A stretch of DNA of 64,000 nt from Bacteroidota bacterium (GTDB taxonomy: Bacteria > Bacteroidota > Bacteroidia > Chitinophagales > Chitinophagaceae): the NCBI GenBank assembly GCA_018267955.1, contig JAFDXL010000008.1:124001-188000 (forward strand). Direction: 5' to 3'. Of this stretch, positions 18,034 through 26,493 are shown piece after piece; position 1 is the stretch's first letter, and the number at the start of each line of letters is the position of its first letter. The position numbers were made by a program, and so were the translations under genes. The notes beneath the pieces were generated by a model. That model was not told the origin of the DNA. It saw only the letters and a list, made by a program, of their open reading frames with translations, and made no database searches.

Positions 18034-18888
18034 ATGAATGTTAAAATAGTTATACCCTTATTATGTTCTTACTTGTTTGCGACGACTAACTTGTTTGCGC
18101 AACAATTTATAAATGGAGGCTTTGAGCCGGTAACTGCAATTGCACCATGCAAAGACATGGATGTAAAAGTTTACAACCATAACATGGGTAGTAATTGGTC
18201 TGCAGGTAACGCAACTACAATGCAGATAGGAAATGCTACCTGTAGCGCAGGGAGCCCGGTTTCCGGTTCTTATTTTGGTATGCTGAAATACGCTCCGCCA
18301 TCTGATGGAAATATTATCGTGTTCAAACTAGATAAGCCGCTTACGCCAAACAAATCGTATTCCTTTAGTTTGAGTTATAAAATACCTGCAAGCATGTCTT
18401 CTGTGAATGGCGGATTACGTTTCGGTTACAGCAGTGATAGTACAAAAGCAGATTCTGTTGCCGGAACAACACCACCGATCAGCAATACTGCATGGAAAAA
18501 AGATACCATAACATTCACACCCAAACAGGCCTGGCAATATGTATGGATAGAGGTAGCAGCACTAGGGGGCGACCCATTTGAAGTAGATGTAGATGATGTA
18601 AAAATGCTGGTAACAGGGACGGATGTTGCCGGTATTGATAAAGCAGGCACCTTGTTAATAATACCGAATCCTTTCACCGGGCAAGCATTGTTAAAAGTGA
18701 ATAATAATGTTAGCTATCCTTATAATGTTATGTTGTATGATATGATGGGTAGGGTAGTATTCGAACGAAAAGATAATAACTTGGATAATTTGATTATTAA
18801 CAGACCCGATGCAGGTGCCGGTATGTATCTACTGAAGATCTCCGATAGTCAACAGCGCGTGTACACTTCTAAATTATTGGTACAATAA
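18034..18888 (+). CDS. T9SS-secreted protein with jelly-roll-like domain
   Basis: This 284-residue protein has a signal peptide ending LFA before QQFINGGFE. Residues about 20-195 resemble the beta-sandwich domains of secreted Bacteroidota proteins that begin NGGFE and contain KPLTPNKSYSFSLSYK and a closing VDVDDVKM; these look like carbohydrate-binding modules, though no ligand residues can be assigned. The last 80 residues are a type A sorting domain (LLIIPNPFTGQALLKV; VMLYDMMGRVVFE; GMYLLKISDSQQRVYTSKLL). The product is expected on the surface or in the medium. A terminator hairpin follows. Confidence 0.88.
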   Translation: MNVKIVIPLLCSYLFATTNLFAQQFINGGFEPVTAIAPCKDMDVKVYNHNMGSNWSAGNATTMQIGNATCSAGSPVSGSYFGMLKYAPPSDGNIIVFKLDKPLTPNKSYSFSLSYKIPASMSSVNGGLRFGYSSDSTKADSVAGTTPPISNTAWKKDTITFTPKQAWQYVWIEVAALGGDPFEVDVDDVKMLVTGTDVAGIDKAGTLLIIPNPFTGQALLKVNNNVSYPYNVMLYDMMGRVVFERKDNNLDNLIINRPDAGAGMYLLKISDSQQRVYTSKLLVQ

Positions 18889-18910
18889 ATTGATGGTGGT
18901 AATGGTAAAT

Positions 18911-18937
18911 AAAAGCCTCGCAATCTGCGAGGCTTTT
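18911..18937. terminator. Terminator hairpin, near-identical to the one at 20191
   Basis: AAAAGCCTCGCA-ATC-TGCGAGGCTTTT has a 12-bp stem and a minimal loop, placed between the convergent genes ending at 18888 and 18975. It differs from the tRNA terminator at 20191 by one loop base. Confidence 0.88.
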
Positions 18938-18974
18938 GTGAACCTGATTAGAGCGAATAAATTGAAGCATAAAG

Positions 18975-20060
18975 CTACTTATGGGATAAAGTAGCTTTAA
19001 GGTATTTTTTTCTTAATTCTGTATATAGGATATCCATCCCTTTATCTGCTTCATCTGTTTGCGCATTAGAGAGCACGATAAATGCTTTATTCTCATCTTT
19101 AAAGATATATACCTTGGCAAGGAATGTACCAGGATTACCGGTACTGTAGGACACTAATCTGCCTTTTTCGTCCTTTTCCCAAAACCACCCTATCGCAGCC
19201 GTTGGCGCCCCATAATGCATAAACTCAAATTCCTCCTTGTTTAACATACTCGATCTTCCTTGCAAGCCACTAAGTTGTAATTGTATGAATTTTGCATAGT
19301 CAGGCAAGGTAAGGTTAATGTTTCCGGCAGATAAAAGCCAATTTAATTTATAATTGTCAGCGGGAGCTTCAGGGGTCAAGGAAGTATTATGCCCCCATGT
19401 CTGCGTTATATCTTTGGCATTAGGTTGCCCGATGTCAAGATCAATATTTAGTTTCTGACCAAGCTCTTTTACCAGTTGATTATAAGTTTTGCCTGATATT
19501 CTTTCTAACATCAATCCCACTGCAACATAGTTCGGATTTGAAAAAGAGATTCCATTTGTTTGTACCGGAGACTGTTGCAGTACCCATTGTAAAAACTGGT
19601 AACGTTGCTCTTGTTCATCACCTTTGAATTGATCTTTTGTTGGCAAAGCATCAGTGTAAGTATACCTTATAAACCTTGTCCGAAACGTAAGCAGGTCAAG
19701 CAAAGTATAGTTGTAGTATTCTTTCCTGCTATGTGTTCTCATCTCGGGAAATATATCAAAGAACTTAGTACTCCATGATAGTTTACCTTGTTTTACCAAC
19801 AGGGCTGCCAGCATTCCTGTGATCGCTTTAGTATTAGATCCGATCCGAAAACGATCATTAAATCTCGCCTGTAGTTTTGTATTTATCTTTCGCACTCCCA
19901 ACACCTGCATTTCATAAATAGAATCTGAAGAAACAACAGCATATGCCAATTCTGGTATCTTTGATGCTATACGAATATTGTTCGCAAATGCTATAGTTGA
20001 CCGACCATGCGAATAGTTATTAATTAATAGTAATAATATAATAATAAACCCCCGATTCAT
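18975..20060 (-). CDS. Exported serine hydrolase of the beta-lactamase/PBP family, degenerate motifs
   Basis: This 361-residue protein, read from the ATG at 20060, begins with the signal peptide MNRGFIIILLLLINNYSHG; an ATG 72 nt upstream would bury it. The first catalytic motif is present: Ser75-x-x-Lys78 in FRIGSNTKAITGML. The second motif is FSN (173-175, in ISFSNPNYVAVG) instead of YxN, so the usual catalytic Tyr is Phe. The LLTHTSGL element reads LLTFRTRF, and the third HxG-like motif reads STGNPG. Family members hydrolyse esters, D-amino peptides or lactams; this one may have reduced or altered activity. It lies alone between two nearly identical terminators. Confidence 0.85.
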   Translation of the reverse strand: MNRGFIIILLLLINNYSHGRSTIAFANNIRIASKIPELAYAVVSSDSIYEMQVLGVRKINTKLQARFNDRFRIGSNTKAITGMLAALLVKQGKLSWSTKFFDIFPEMRTHSRKEYYNYTLLDLLTFRTRFIRYTYTDALPTKDQFKGDEQEQRYQFLQWVLQQSPVQTNGISFSNPNYVAVGLMLERISGKTYNQLVKELGQKLNIDLDIGQPNAKDITQTWGHNTSLTPEAPADNYKLNWLLSAGNINLTLPDYAKFIQLQLSGLQGRSSMLNKEEFEFMHYGAPTAAIGWFWEKDEKGRLVSYSTGNPGTFLAKVYIFKDENKAFIVLSNAQTDEADKGMDILYTELRKKYLKATLSHK

Positions 20061-20190
20061 CTTATAAGGAAGTGGCTTGATCTGGATAAATGTATTATTG
20101 GATTTATTGGAAAATGGACAACGCCTGGTCAAGATAACTTAATCGTGACAGAATCATTAAGATTGAAGATCGAAAAAGTGCTAAAACAAA

Positions 20191-20213
20191 AAGCCTCGCA
20201 AACTGCGAGGCTT
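20191..20213 (-). terminator. Terminator of tRNA-Lys
   Basis: AAGCCTCGCA-AAC-TGCGAGGCTT lies directly after the tRNA 3' end on the minus strand and is followed there by TTTTTGTTTT, a strong intrinsic terminator. Confidence 0.9.
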
Positions 20214-20289
20214 TGGTGATCCCGTTGGGACTCGAACCCAAGACCCATACATTAAAAGTGTATTGCTCTACCAACTGAGCTACGGAATC
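20214..20289 (-). tRNA. tRNA-Lys (anticodon TTT)
   Basis: This 76-nt tRNA, with encoded CCA, folds into a full cloverleaf. The acceptor stem GATTCCG pairs with CGGGATC (one T-G pair). The D-arm reads AGCTCAGTTGGTAGAGC, the anticodon loop CTTTTAA gives anticodon TTT for lysine, and the T-arm carries GGTTCGAGTCC. A consensus promoter lies about 60 bp upstream and a strong terminator follows directly. The gene is solitary. No integrase or repeated 3' end is seen, so it is not used as an attachment site here. Confidence 0.97.
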
Positions 20290-20591
20290 ATTATTATAAA
20301 AGAACTATCTTCTATTTCTTTAGCAGTTTCGTTTTCACCGCTTTGGGAGCGCAAAGATACATCTCTATTGCTTTTTGCAAAGAGATTTTCAGAGTTTTTT
20401 TTAGGATATTGGCAAGACCCTTTACTGGTAAGCTTATTAAAGGATAGAAAACATTTTTATGTAAATAAAAGACCTGATATTTTCAATATTGCATTGTCAT
20501 CTTACTATCATAATATGAATTTTAATTTTTAACTGAAGTTTAATCTGGGTAAATTGCTCTTTTCCAAAAGAAATCGCTTCACGACAATCAA
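20290..20591. other. Spacer holding the tRNA promoter and metallopeptidase leader
   Basis: This 302-bp stretch between tRNA-Lys (minus) and the metallopeptidase gene (plus) carries the tRNA promoter at 20352-20381 but no supported gene. A reading frame that crosses from the tRNA into this spacer is not protein-like. Confidence 0.6.
20352..20381 (-). promoter_or_regulatory. Bacteroidota-type promoter of tRNA-Lys
   Basis: On the minus strand TTTG is followed after 18 nt by TATCTTTG, a perfect TAnnTTTG -7 box. Transcription should begin near 20346, giving a leader of roughly 55 nt before the mature tRNA. Confidence 0.8.
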
Positions 20592-23567
20592 ATGAGAAAA
20601 TTTTTATTTACAATGGGTGCTGCTGTATGTACAACTGTTGCAGTTGCCCAGGAAACGGCAGATTATAACTTCTCTGTTTTCGACAATTATTCGTTACTGG
20701 ATATTGCAAACAAACAAACTACTGCTGCTACGGTGCAGAAAGCAGGCGTTTCTTTTCCCGGGTTTATGGTTGCTACCAATAAACTGACGGGTTATGCGCA
20801 GGATGTTTTTGGTAAAACAATAAATGTACCGGGTAGTACCATTGCAGACAAGGCAGACTACCTGTTGAACCATCAGCTAAAAGATCTGGGAATTAGCGGT
20901 GGCGATTGGAAGAAGATTAGCGAAACAAATGCTCCGCATGCTTCCTTCGCTTATTATCAGCAATATGTAAATGGTCACCAGGTAGCTTTTGCAAGGCTGA
21001 ACTTTCGGTTTACCGCATCGGGACAGTTGCAGCGTATCATGATGGATAACTACGGGCAGCCTGATGTTAGTACTTCTCCAAAGCTTGATAAGAATGCTGT
21101 CTTGTTGACCACAGCGCTTACCGCCAACCTTGGTGCCATGGATGTGAGCACCAAAACTGTTGACGATAACTGGGTATGGTTCCCTGTACCGGGTAATGCC
21201 GGCTACCAGCTCAGGGCCGCCTGGCATTTTAATGTTTGGGGTAATGATCGTAACAGCAATATGCCGGTACAATTAGATGGCTATGTTGATGCTGAAAATG
21301 GTCAATTACTGTACTGTCAAAACAATGTAAAAGAAGATATTGGCCTACAGGTAAAGGGTACCGTATATAAAGACAATTTTGTTTCCCCTGCAACGAACGA
21401 GCCATTGCCCAATCTTTTGGTAACGATAGGCACAAATACATATTACACAAACGATACCGGCGGAATTGTGGCGTCAGCAATAACGTCCCCGGTTCAAAGT
21501 ACCTTGTCTCTGCAAGGAAAATGGTCAACAGTATTGCTGCCAACCGCACCCAAGACTCCTGTAGATACTTATAACATAGCCCATAATATCGATAGTTTTC
21601 TTTTTGATGGAACTATTGTATCTACTGTAGGGCAGGTGAATGCATATTATCACGTTAACAGAGTGCATGATTATGCAAAGAAAATGTTACCTACTATTAT
21701 TGGTATAGATATTTCCTTACCAACAAATGTACAAGTTGTTGATCCCAATGGTGTTGGTTGTAATGCGTATTATTCAAATAATACAATCAATTTTTTTGCT
21801 GAGAATGCATCCTGTAACGACTTTTCTTTGATTGGTGATATTGTTTACCACGAATATGGTCATTTTGTCACAAGCAAGTGGTATACACAACATACCAATA
21901 ACGGTATGCTAAACAATGGTCTTAATGAAGGTAATTCTGATGTCTGGGCGATGAGTATAACGCACGATCCTGTTTTAGGACAAAAATCTTTCAAATCAGG
22001 TGGTAATATCCGCACTTATAATGGTGCGCCTAAAGCGTATCCTTTAGATATTACCAGTGAAGAGCATGCCAATGGAGAAGTAATAGCTGGTGCCTGGTGG
22101 GATGTTGGAGTAAATATTGGTAGTGCCGATACTATGTCGCAACTATTTGCAAAAACCTATTACGATATGCCAGACGGGCCCATGGGTACAGAGTTGGATG
22201 TTTATCACCAGGTACTTGTTTCTGCTTTGGTAAATGACGATGATGATGCAGACTTAAGTAATGGTACACCACATTATCTGCAAATAATACAAGCCTTTGC
22301 CCGTCATGGTATCTACCTTTTTGGTACTGCAAACCTGGATCATAAAGAATTGGCACATCAGCCGGCAGGGCAAAGCATTGCAGTGGCTGCTAACCTCGCC
22401 ACAACTACCGCACAGAAAGACGGACCGCTGATCCAGGGTTTAAAATTAATATATAGAAATAGATCTACCGGTATATGGGATACGCTGGCTATGAATAATG
22501 GAGGAGCTGGTGCGTCTGGAGGTATCAATTTTGATATACAAATACCTGACCAACCTGCAGGTGCCATTGTTGACTATTACTTTGTTTCTTACGACTATGC
22601 AGGCAACCCCGCAACCAGTTTTCCCAGAGGTTTTAATACTTATTTTAACGCTAACCAGGTTACACTCCCCTATCAGTTTGGCGTAGGCATTAGTCCTTCC
22701 CCGGTACGTTACGATTTTGAAACAATTGATACAAACTGGCATATCGGCAATATTGCTGGTGATAATGCAACTTCCGGCAAATGGATACAGGCCGTACCGA
22801 TACCTGCATACTGGAAACCTTCAAATCTTTCCTTTATGTCGCAGACAGATAAGGATCATACATCAGGGACAGGTAAATGTCTGGTAACAGGTAACGCAGC
22901 AAGATCAACTGATGATTATAATTCTGCAGATGTTGATAATGGTAAAACCAGTGTAATATCACCTTTGCTCGACTTAACAGGAATCACCTACCCGGTAATA
23001 GAATATTACAGGTGGTATTCTAACGACCTTGGTGGACGCTTTTCCAATCCGCGTACAGATATGTTCCAGGTACAGGTGCGGGATCAAAACTCTAATATTT
23101 GGAAATCTGTAGACGCCACTTACCAGGCAGATCAAAGCTGGAGACGCAGGATTTTTGCACTTTTTGATTATTTGCCTGTGAGCAAATACGTTTATATCCG
23201 CTTCATTGCGGCTGACGATGTATTCAGCACAATGGTTTCAAACGGGCAAGGTAACGTAGAGGCGGCCGTGGACGACATTATGGTGTATGATATATTCCCA
23301 ACCTCTGTTGGTACCAAACAAGCTCCTGCCAAACTGCAGATTTATCCTAACCCGGCAAACGCAACACTTACCGTGTCTATGAGTAAGTCGTCAAATGGTA
23401 TTATTTCTATTGCTGACTTTACCGGCCGTACATTAATTACCCAGGAGACAACTGAAGGTGCTACTACTTATACCTTCAATACAGCGTCTCTTGCTGCCGG
23501 GCAGTATATGCTTATGATTAAAGCTAATGGCACAATACAGGCGCATAAGATTGCCATCGTGCATTAA
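20592..23567 (+). CDS. Secreted zinc metallopeptidase (M36/fungalysin-like) with sorting domain
   Basis: This 991-residue exported protein has a signal peptide ending AVA before QET. An FTP-like propeptide region spans about 50-260. The catalytic domain contains HEYGH at residues 420-424 (His420, Glu421, His424) and the third zinc ligand Glu446 in GLNEGNSDVWA, the gluzincin arrangement used by fungalysin and thermolysin families. Late in the protein a beta-sandwich region (SPVRYDFETIDTNWHIGN, ending VDDIMVYD) is probably a substrate- or sugar-binding module. A type A sorting domain (LQIYPNPANATLTVSM) ends it. The enzyme should degrade proteins outside the cell; specificity is unknown. Assignment to M36 rather than M4 is by overall layout. 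Confidence 0.9.
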   Translation: MRKFLFTMGAAVCTTVAVAQETADYNFSVFDNYSLLDIANKQTTAATVQKAGVSFPGFMVATNKLTGYAQDVFGKTINVPGSTIADKADYLLNHQLKDLGISGGDWKKISETNAPHASFAYYQQYVNGHQVAFARLNFRFTASGQLQRIMMDNYGQPDVSTSPKLDKNAVLLTTALTANLGAMDVSTKTVDDNWVWFPVPGNAGYQLRAAWHFNVWGNDRNSNMPVQLDGYVDAENGQLLYCQNNVKEDIGLQVKGTVYKDNFVSPATNEPLPNLLVTIGTNTYYTNDTGGIVASAITSPVQSTLSLQGKWSTVLLPTAPKTPVDTYNIAHNIDSFLFDGTIVSTVGQVNAYYHVNRVHDYAKKMLPTIIGIDISLPTNVQVVDPNGVGCNAYYSNNTINFFAENASCNDFSLIGDIVYHEYGHFVTSKWYTQHTNNGMLNNGLNEGNSDVWAMSITHDPVLGQKSFKSGGNIRTYNGAPKAYPLDITSEEHANGEVIAGAWWDVGVNIGSADTMSQLFAKTYYDMPDGPMGTELDVYHQVLVSALVNDDDDADLSNGTPHYLQIIQAFARHGIYLFGTANLDHKELAHQPAGQSIAVAANLATTTAQKDGPLIQGLKLIYRNRSTGIWDTLAMNNGGAGASGGINFDIQIPDQPAGAIVDYYFVSYDYAGNPATSFPRGFNTYFNANQVTLPYQFGVGISPSPVRYDFETIDTNWHIGNIAGDNATSGKWIQAVPIPAYWKPSNLSFMSQTDKDHTSGTGKCLVTGNAARSTDDYNSADVDNGKTSVISPLLDLTGITYPVIEYYRWYSNDLGGRFSNPRTDMFQVQVRDQNSNIWKSVDATYQADQSWRRRIFALFDYLPVSKYVYIRFIAADDVFSTMVSNGQGNVEAAVDDIMVYDIFPTSVGTKQAPAKLQIYPNPANATLTVSMSKSSNGIISIADFTGRTLITQETTEGATTYTFNTASLAAGQYMLMIKANGTIQAHKIAIVH

Positions 23568-23591
23568 TATATTTTTATTAAGCAAAACCTC

Positions 23592-23617
23592 AAAGAGCCA
23601 CTTACGAGTGGCTCTTT
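23592..23617. terminator. Bidirectional terminator
   Basis: AAAGAGCCAC and GTGGCTCTTT form a 10-bp stem with a 6-nt loop between the metallopeptidase and the convergent YiiX-like gene. Confidence 0.85.
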
Positions 23618-23623
23618 CTGTTA

Positions 23624-24253
23624 TTAGTTGATAATTTCAATTTTAGAGGATAGAGAAATGCCACCGGGGTTAATTCCCGGTTTCCCTTGTGGTATGGGCT
23701 TACCTATCTTTTTATAATAATCTATCCATGCTGGATAAAAATCTTTGCTTTGTGGTTTGCAAAAGGTCATCGGGCGTAACGAAAAGAAAGGTTTATTATT
23801 ATTTGCCTTCTTAAATGCATCATACACCAGTTCAGAGCAGTAATACTTGTTATTGTTGTAAATGAAAACATCATCGTAAGGAACACCGATAGATGATATA
23901 GCGTACGTTGCTGCAGGATGAGCCAGCTTTTGATACGGTTTCTTAAGCCTGCCAACATAGATTTTATGTGGTGATCGGGCTGTGAATTTATCGATTGTCG
24001 TTAGGTGTACGTCCTTGCCAATAGCTTCTACAACCATGATGCTGTCATGCTTTAATACAGCCAGCCCGATATGAGAAAAGGAACTATCGTCATAGCCGTT
24101 GGTCACTTCTTCTATTGCATCGCATAGAGGCCCGCAATCAAGGTTTTGAAACAGCAGATCGCCTTCCTGCAGTGGAGGAAGTTGCGCATGAGAGGATATT
24201 GATGCAAAAATGATAGCAACAAAAGCTACTATTCTTAATGATCGTGTAGGCAT
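23624..24253 (-). CDS. YiiX/YebB-like NlpC/P60-superfamily cysteine hydrolase
   Basis: This 209-residue protein has a signal peptide (VAFVAIIFASISSHA, cleavage before QLPP). The domain opens LQEGDLLFQNLDCGPLCDAI and contains the circularly permuted papain-like catalytic pair: His61 in FSHIGLAV and Cys139 in YYCSELVYDAF. The segment IGVPYDDVF is also typical of the family. Relatives cleave amide bonds in cell-wall peptides or acylated lipids; the substrate here cannot be told. Periplasmic or surface location is expected. It is divergent from the first of three lipoprotein genes. Confidence 0.92.
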   Translation of the reverse strand: MPTRSLRIVAFVAIIFASISSHAQLPPLQEGDLLFQNLDCGPLCDAIEEVTNGYDDSSFSHIGLAVLKHDSIMVVEAIGKDVHLTTIDKFTARSPHKIYVGRLKKPYQKLAHPAATYAISSIGVPYDDVFIYNNNKYYCSELVYDAFKKANNNKPFFSLRPMTFCKPQSKDFYPAWIDYYKKIGKPIPQGKPGINPGGISLSSKIEIIN

Positions 24254-24413
24254 GCTGCAAATTAAATAGTTTGTGCTATTTAAAAGCGGAACACCATAAT
24301 ATCAAATATTTTTACGATAATCTTGTTGTAATAACTCATTCAGTATTATTTACTTATGGTTAAACGAATGTCTTTCAAATATTTCGTACTTTAGTAAGCC
24401 TAAAAATATTGGA

Positions 24414-25184
24414 ATGAGCACGTCAAGGTTGATTTTATTTTTCGCATTAATAGCCTTTGTCAGTTGTAAAAAGAAGAAAGCTGATGATACTATTTCTTTT
24501 AACAACAGGTTGGATAAGCAGGTAACTGTAACTGTTTATCCAACAATGACGGATTACGCCAACAATACTAATCCTGTGATGCGTAAAGTTGTAAAGGGCG
24601 GAGAAATATTGACCTTGCCTGCAAATAGCCTTGTAAGCGGACGTACTTATTATATGGATTGGTACACTGACGATTTTTATACCAACAACTGGTTTAATGA
24701 TGCATTTCCGCAGCCATATACACAGGTTGCATTTACTCCTTCAAACAACAACAGCTCGTTTTATTTTGATCCGGGGTTCACCGGTTATGCAAGAAAAACC
24801 TACCTGGCAACAAATGACTTGTATAGCAACTGGCATGCAGTAAATGCTTATATGGAAGATACTAGTGAAGGATATCATTCTTTTTGGTCTACAATGTCAG
24901 AAAATGAACGATACAAAACGATAACTGTGACCAAGGGTTTCAATGCTTTTTATACTTATAAAAATGCATTAGGTACAATGGTTACAGATACGCTGAATTT
25001 TAAAGTCCATCGTACCGAAGAAGCATATATAGAGTTTATGAACAGTAAAGGGCAGACGCTGGGTTCTATGGCTACCGGCAGGTTGGCTACAGGCATTGCC
25101 CCGGACTATAAAAGTTCGTCAAAAGATTCTGTAATGGCGTATCTGCCCAATTCAGATTATTATTTCTTAATGGTAAAAGACTAA
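24414..25184 (+). CDS. Lipoprotein of unknown function
   Basis: This 256-residue protein starts with a short hydrophobic stretch ending in the lipobox FVSC, followed by a run of lysines (KKKK), the usual pattern of Bacteroidota lipoproteins. The mature part begins SFNNRLDKQVTVTVYPTMTD and is rich in aromatic beta-strand segments, with no Cys and no catalytic motif. It is first of a tight set of three lipoprotein genes (15- and 8-bp gaps), so they probably form one transcript. No family is recognised. Confidence 0.82.
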   Translation: MSTSRLILFFALIAFVSCKKKKADDTISFNNRLDKQVTVTVYPTMTDYANNTNPVMRKVVKGGEILTLPANSLVSGRTYYMDWYTDDFYTNNWFNDAFPQPYTQVAFTPSNNNSSFYFDPGFTGYARKTYLATNDLYSNWHAVNAYMEDTSEGYHSFWSTMSENERYKTITVTKGFNAFYTYKNALGTMVTDTLNFKVHRTEEAYIEFMNSKGQTLGSMATGRLATGIAPDYKSSSKDSVMAYLPNSDYYFLMVKD

Positions 25185-25199
25185 ACATTTTAAGATAGT

Positions 25200-25625
25200 A
25201 TGTCTAGAAAAGTAGTATTGCTTATGTTGCTTGGGATTGTCTTTTTCTCGTGCAAGGCAGCCAGGCAGGTAAAAGTGAAGAAAGACACCGTTAGCACAGA
25301 AGTGCAGGTTCCGTTCAAAATGGATACGATCACCGCGAAACTTGAATTGGCGCCTCCCGAAGGATTTAATACAACCGTTATTGAAATAATGCAGGTATAT
25401 GTAGTATCGAAAGAGGAGCCTGCTGTTGGGCTTACGATTACCGATTTGAAAAAGGAAACTGTTTTGCACAGGCTTCCTCAATACTCCAATTCAGAAAGTT
25501 ATAGCTTTGGCGGCGGAGTCTATTATGAAGTTCATAAAGGAGAAAAAGCGCTTTTAACGATCAATACATTTGCTCAGAAGCCAATTCCATCGCGCGTTAT
25601 TATTTCAGGCTTTTATAAAAAATAG
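25200..25625 (+). CDS. Lipoprotein of unknown function
   Basis: This 141-residue protein has the lipobox FFSC after VVLLMLLGIVFF. The mature chain alternates charged and beta-branched residues (VKKDTVSTEVQVPFKMDTIT), suggesting a small beta-sandwich. It is the middle gene of the three-lipoprotein unit, starting 15 nt after the first. There is no recognised motif. A shared outer-membrane or periplasmic role with the neighbours is inferred from spacing only. Confidence 0.8.
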   Translation: MSRKVVLLMLLGIVFFSCKAARQVKVKKDTVSTEVQVPFKMDTITAKLELAPPEGFNTTVIEIMQVYVVSKEEPAVGLTITDLKKETVLHRLPQYSNSESYSFGGGVYYEVHKGEKALLTINTFAQKPIPSRVIISGFYKK

Positions 25626-25633
25626 TTTTTCTG

Positions 25634-25843
25634 ATGAGGTTATTTTTGATTCTTCCGTTGTTTTGTCTATTTGCTGCTTGCAGCACAGGTAAGCAGTCTG
25701 CAGGCAATAGTACCGGCCAGGTTTCCGGTGGCACCACCACTGTAACAAATGACACAAGAACATCGGGTGGCAGGCCTGCGGCCGCCACAGCGAAGGGCAG
25801 CGAGCCGCAGATGGTGCGGAAAGAGATATTAGAAGCAAAATAA
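25634..25843 (+). CDS. Small lipoprotein
   Basis: This 69-residue protein has the signal FLILPLFCLFAAC, a good lipobox (FAAC). The mature peptide is about 50 residues of Gly/Ser/Thr-rich disordered sequence ending in a charged helix (PQMVRKEILEAK). It begins 8 nt after the preceding stop, so translation is probably linked. Its function is unknown; small lipoproteins like this often accompany larger envelope proteins. Confidence 0.7.
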   Translation: MRLFLILPLFCLFAACSTGKQSAGNSTGQVSGGTTTVTNDTRTSGGRPAAATAKGSEPQMVRKEILEAK

Positions 25844-25979
25844 CCTAAAATTTAACAGGCTATACGGATAAGTATATCAGGAGTTTATGTTCAAATACCC
25901 GTTTATATAGCATCAATTTTACATAAATGTTGTAATAAACAAATATTTTATTAACTTTATAAGCTCAACAAAAGAGAAT

Positions 25980-26420
25980 ATGCCACCCAAAGCAAATCAT
26001 ATAAAAGATGTTAAGCCTATTCAGCTAAAACAGGCCGCGGCGGTTCTTATGAAACGCCGTAAAATTGCTACCAAGGGGGAGATGGCAGAAAAGATAAAAG
26101 TGACGCCTTACTATTACTCAAAGGTGATCAATGGAGAAACACCTCTTACGCAAGCTTTCCTGGATAAGTTTCTTAAGTATGCCCGGGCTGCGAGCGTCAA
26201 TGAAATATTGGCATCGAAGAAGCCACCTAAAAATATGTACGAGGTGATTGCCGAGGGGCTTCAGAATTACATGGAAACCCGTAAGGTTACGCAGGCAGAA
26301 CTTGCGCAGCATTTAAAAACAGATCAGCAAATTCTAAGCCGTATTCTTCATTGTAAAAAGAAATTATTTAGCCCAGATATGCTCCTGGAAATATTGAGGC
26401 TTATAAAGTACAAGATTTAA
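25980..26420 (+). CDS. Double helix-turn-helix (XRE-type) regulator
   Basis: This 146-residue cytosolic protein is built of two XRE-like DNA-binding halves. Half one (about 15-65) reads LKQAAAVLMKRRKIATKGEM, with the recognition-helix part TPYYYSKVINGETPLTQAF. Half two (about 82-140) reads VIAEGLQNYMETRKVTQAEL, with TDQQILSRILHCKKKLFSPD. The two halves align with each other in pattern and little is left over, so the protein has no obvious ligand domain. A covalent dimer of this kind could bind a palindrome as a monomer. It follows the lipoprotein operon after 136 bp and ends at a strong palindromic hairpin. Target genes are unknown. Confidence 0.8.
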   Translation: MPPKANHIKDVKPIQLKQAAAVLMKRRKIATKGEMAEKIKVTPYYYSKVINGETPLTQAFLDKFLKYARAASVNEILASKKPPKNMYEVIAEGLQNYMETRKVTQAELAQHLKTDQQILSRILHCKKKLFSPDMLLEILRLIKYKI

Positions 26421-26433
26421 TTTTGTTATATAT

Positions 26434-26457
26434 TTTACCCCTTGACCAAGGGGTAAA
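26434..26457 (+). terminator. Palindromic terminator (or operator)
   Basis: TTTACCCCTTG-AC-CAAGGGGTAAA is a perfect 11-bp inverted repeat followed by a T-run. It most simply terminates the regulator gene, but its perfect symmetry, next to a DNA-binding protein and 37 bp upstream of the cyclotransferase start, makes an operator role possible. Confidence 0.65.
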
Positions 26458-26493
26458 TTTTTGCCCTTATATTAGCTGCTGAAATTTTCAGTG

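Noticed and set aside
20214-20289. tRNA-Lys as a phage or island attachment site
   Set aside because: No integrase, no repeated tRNA 3' end nearby and no change in gene character on either side.
20263-20532. An 89-residue reading frame crossing the tRNA-Lys gene and its promoter
   Set aside because: It starts inside the tRNA, lacks protein-like composition and overlaps a consensus promoter on the other strand.
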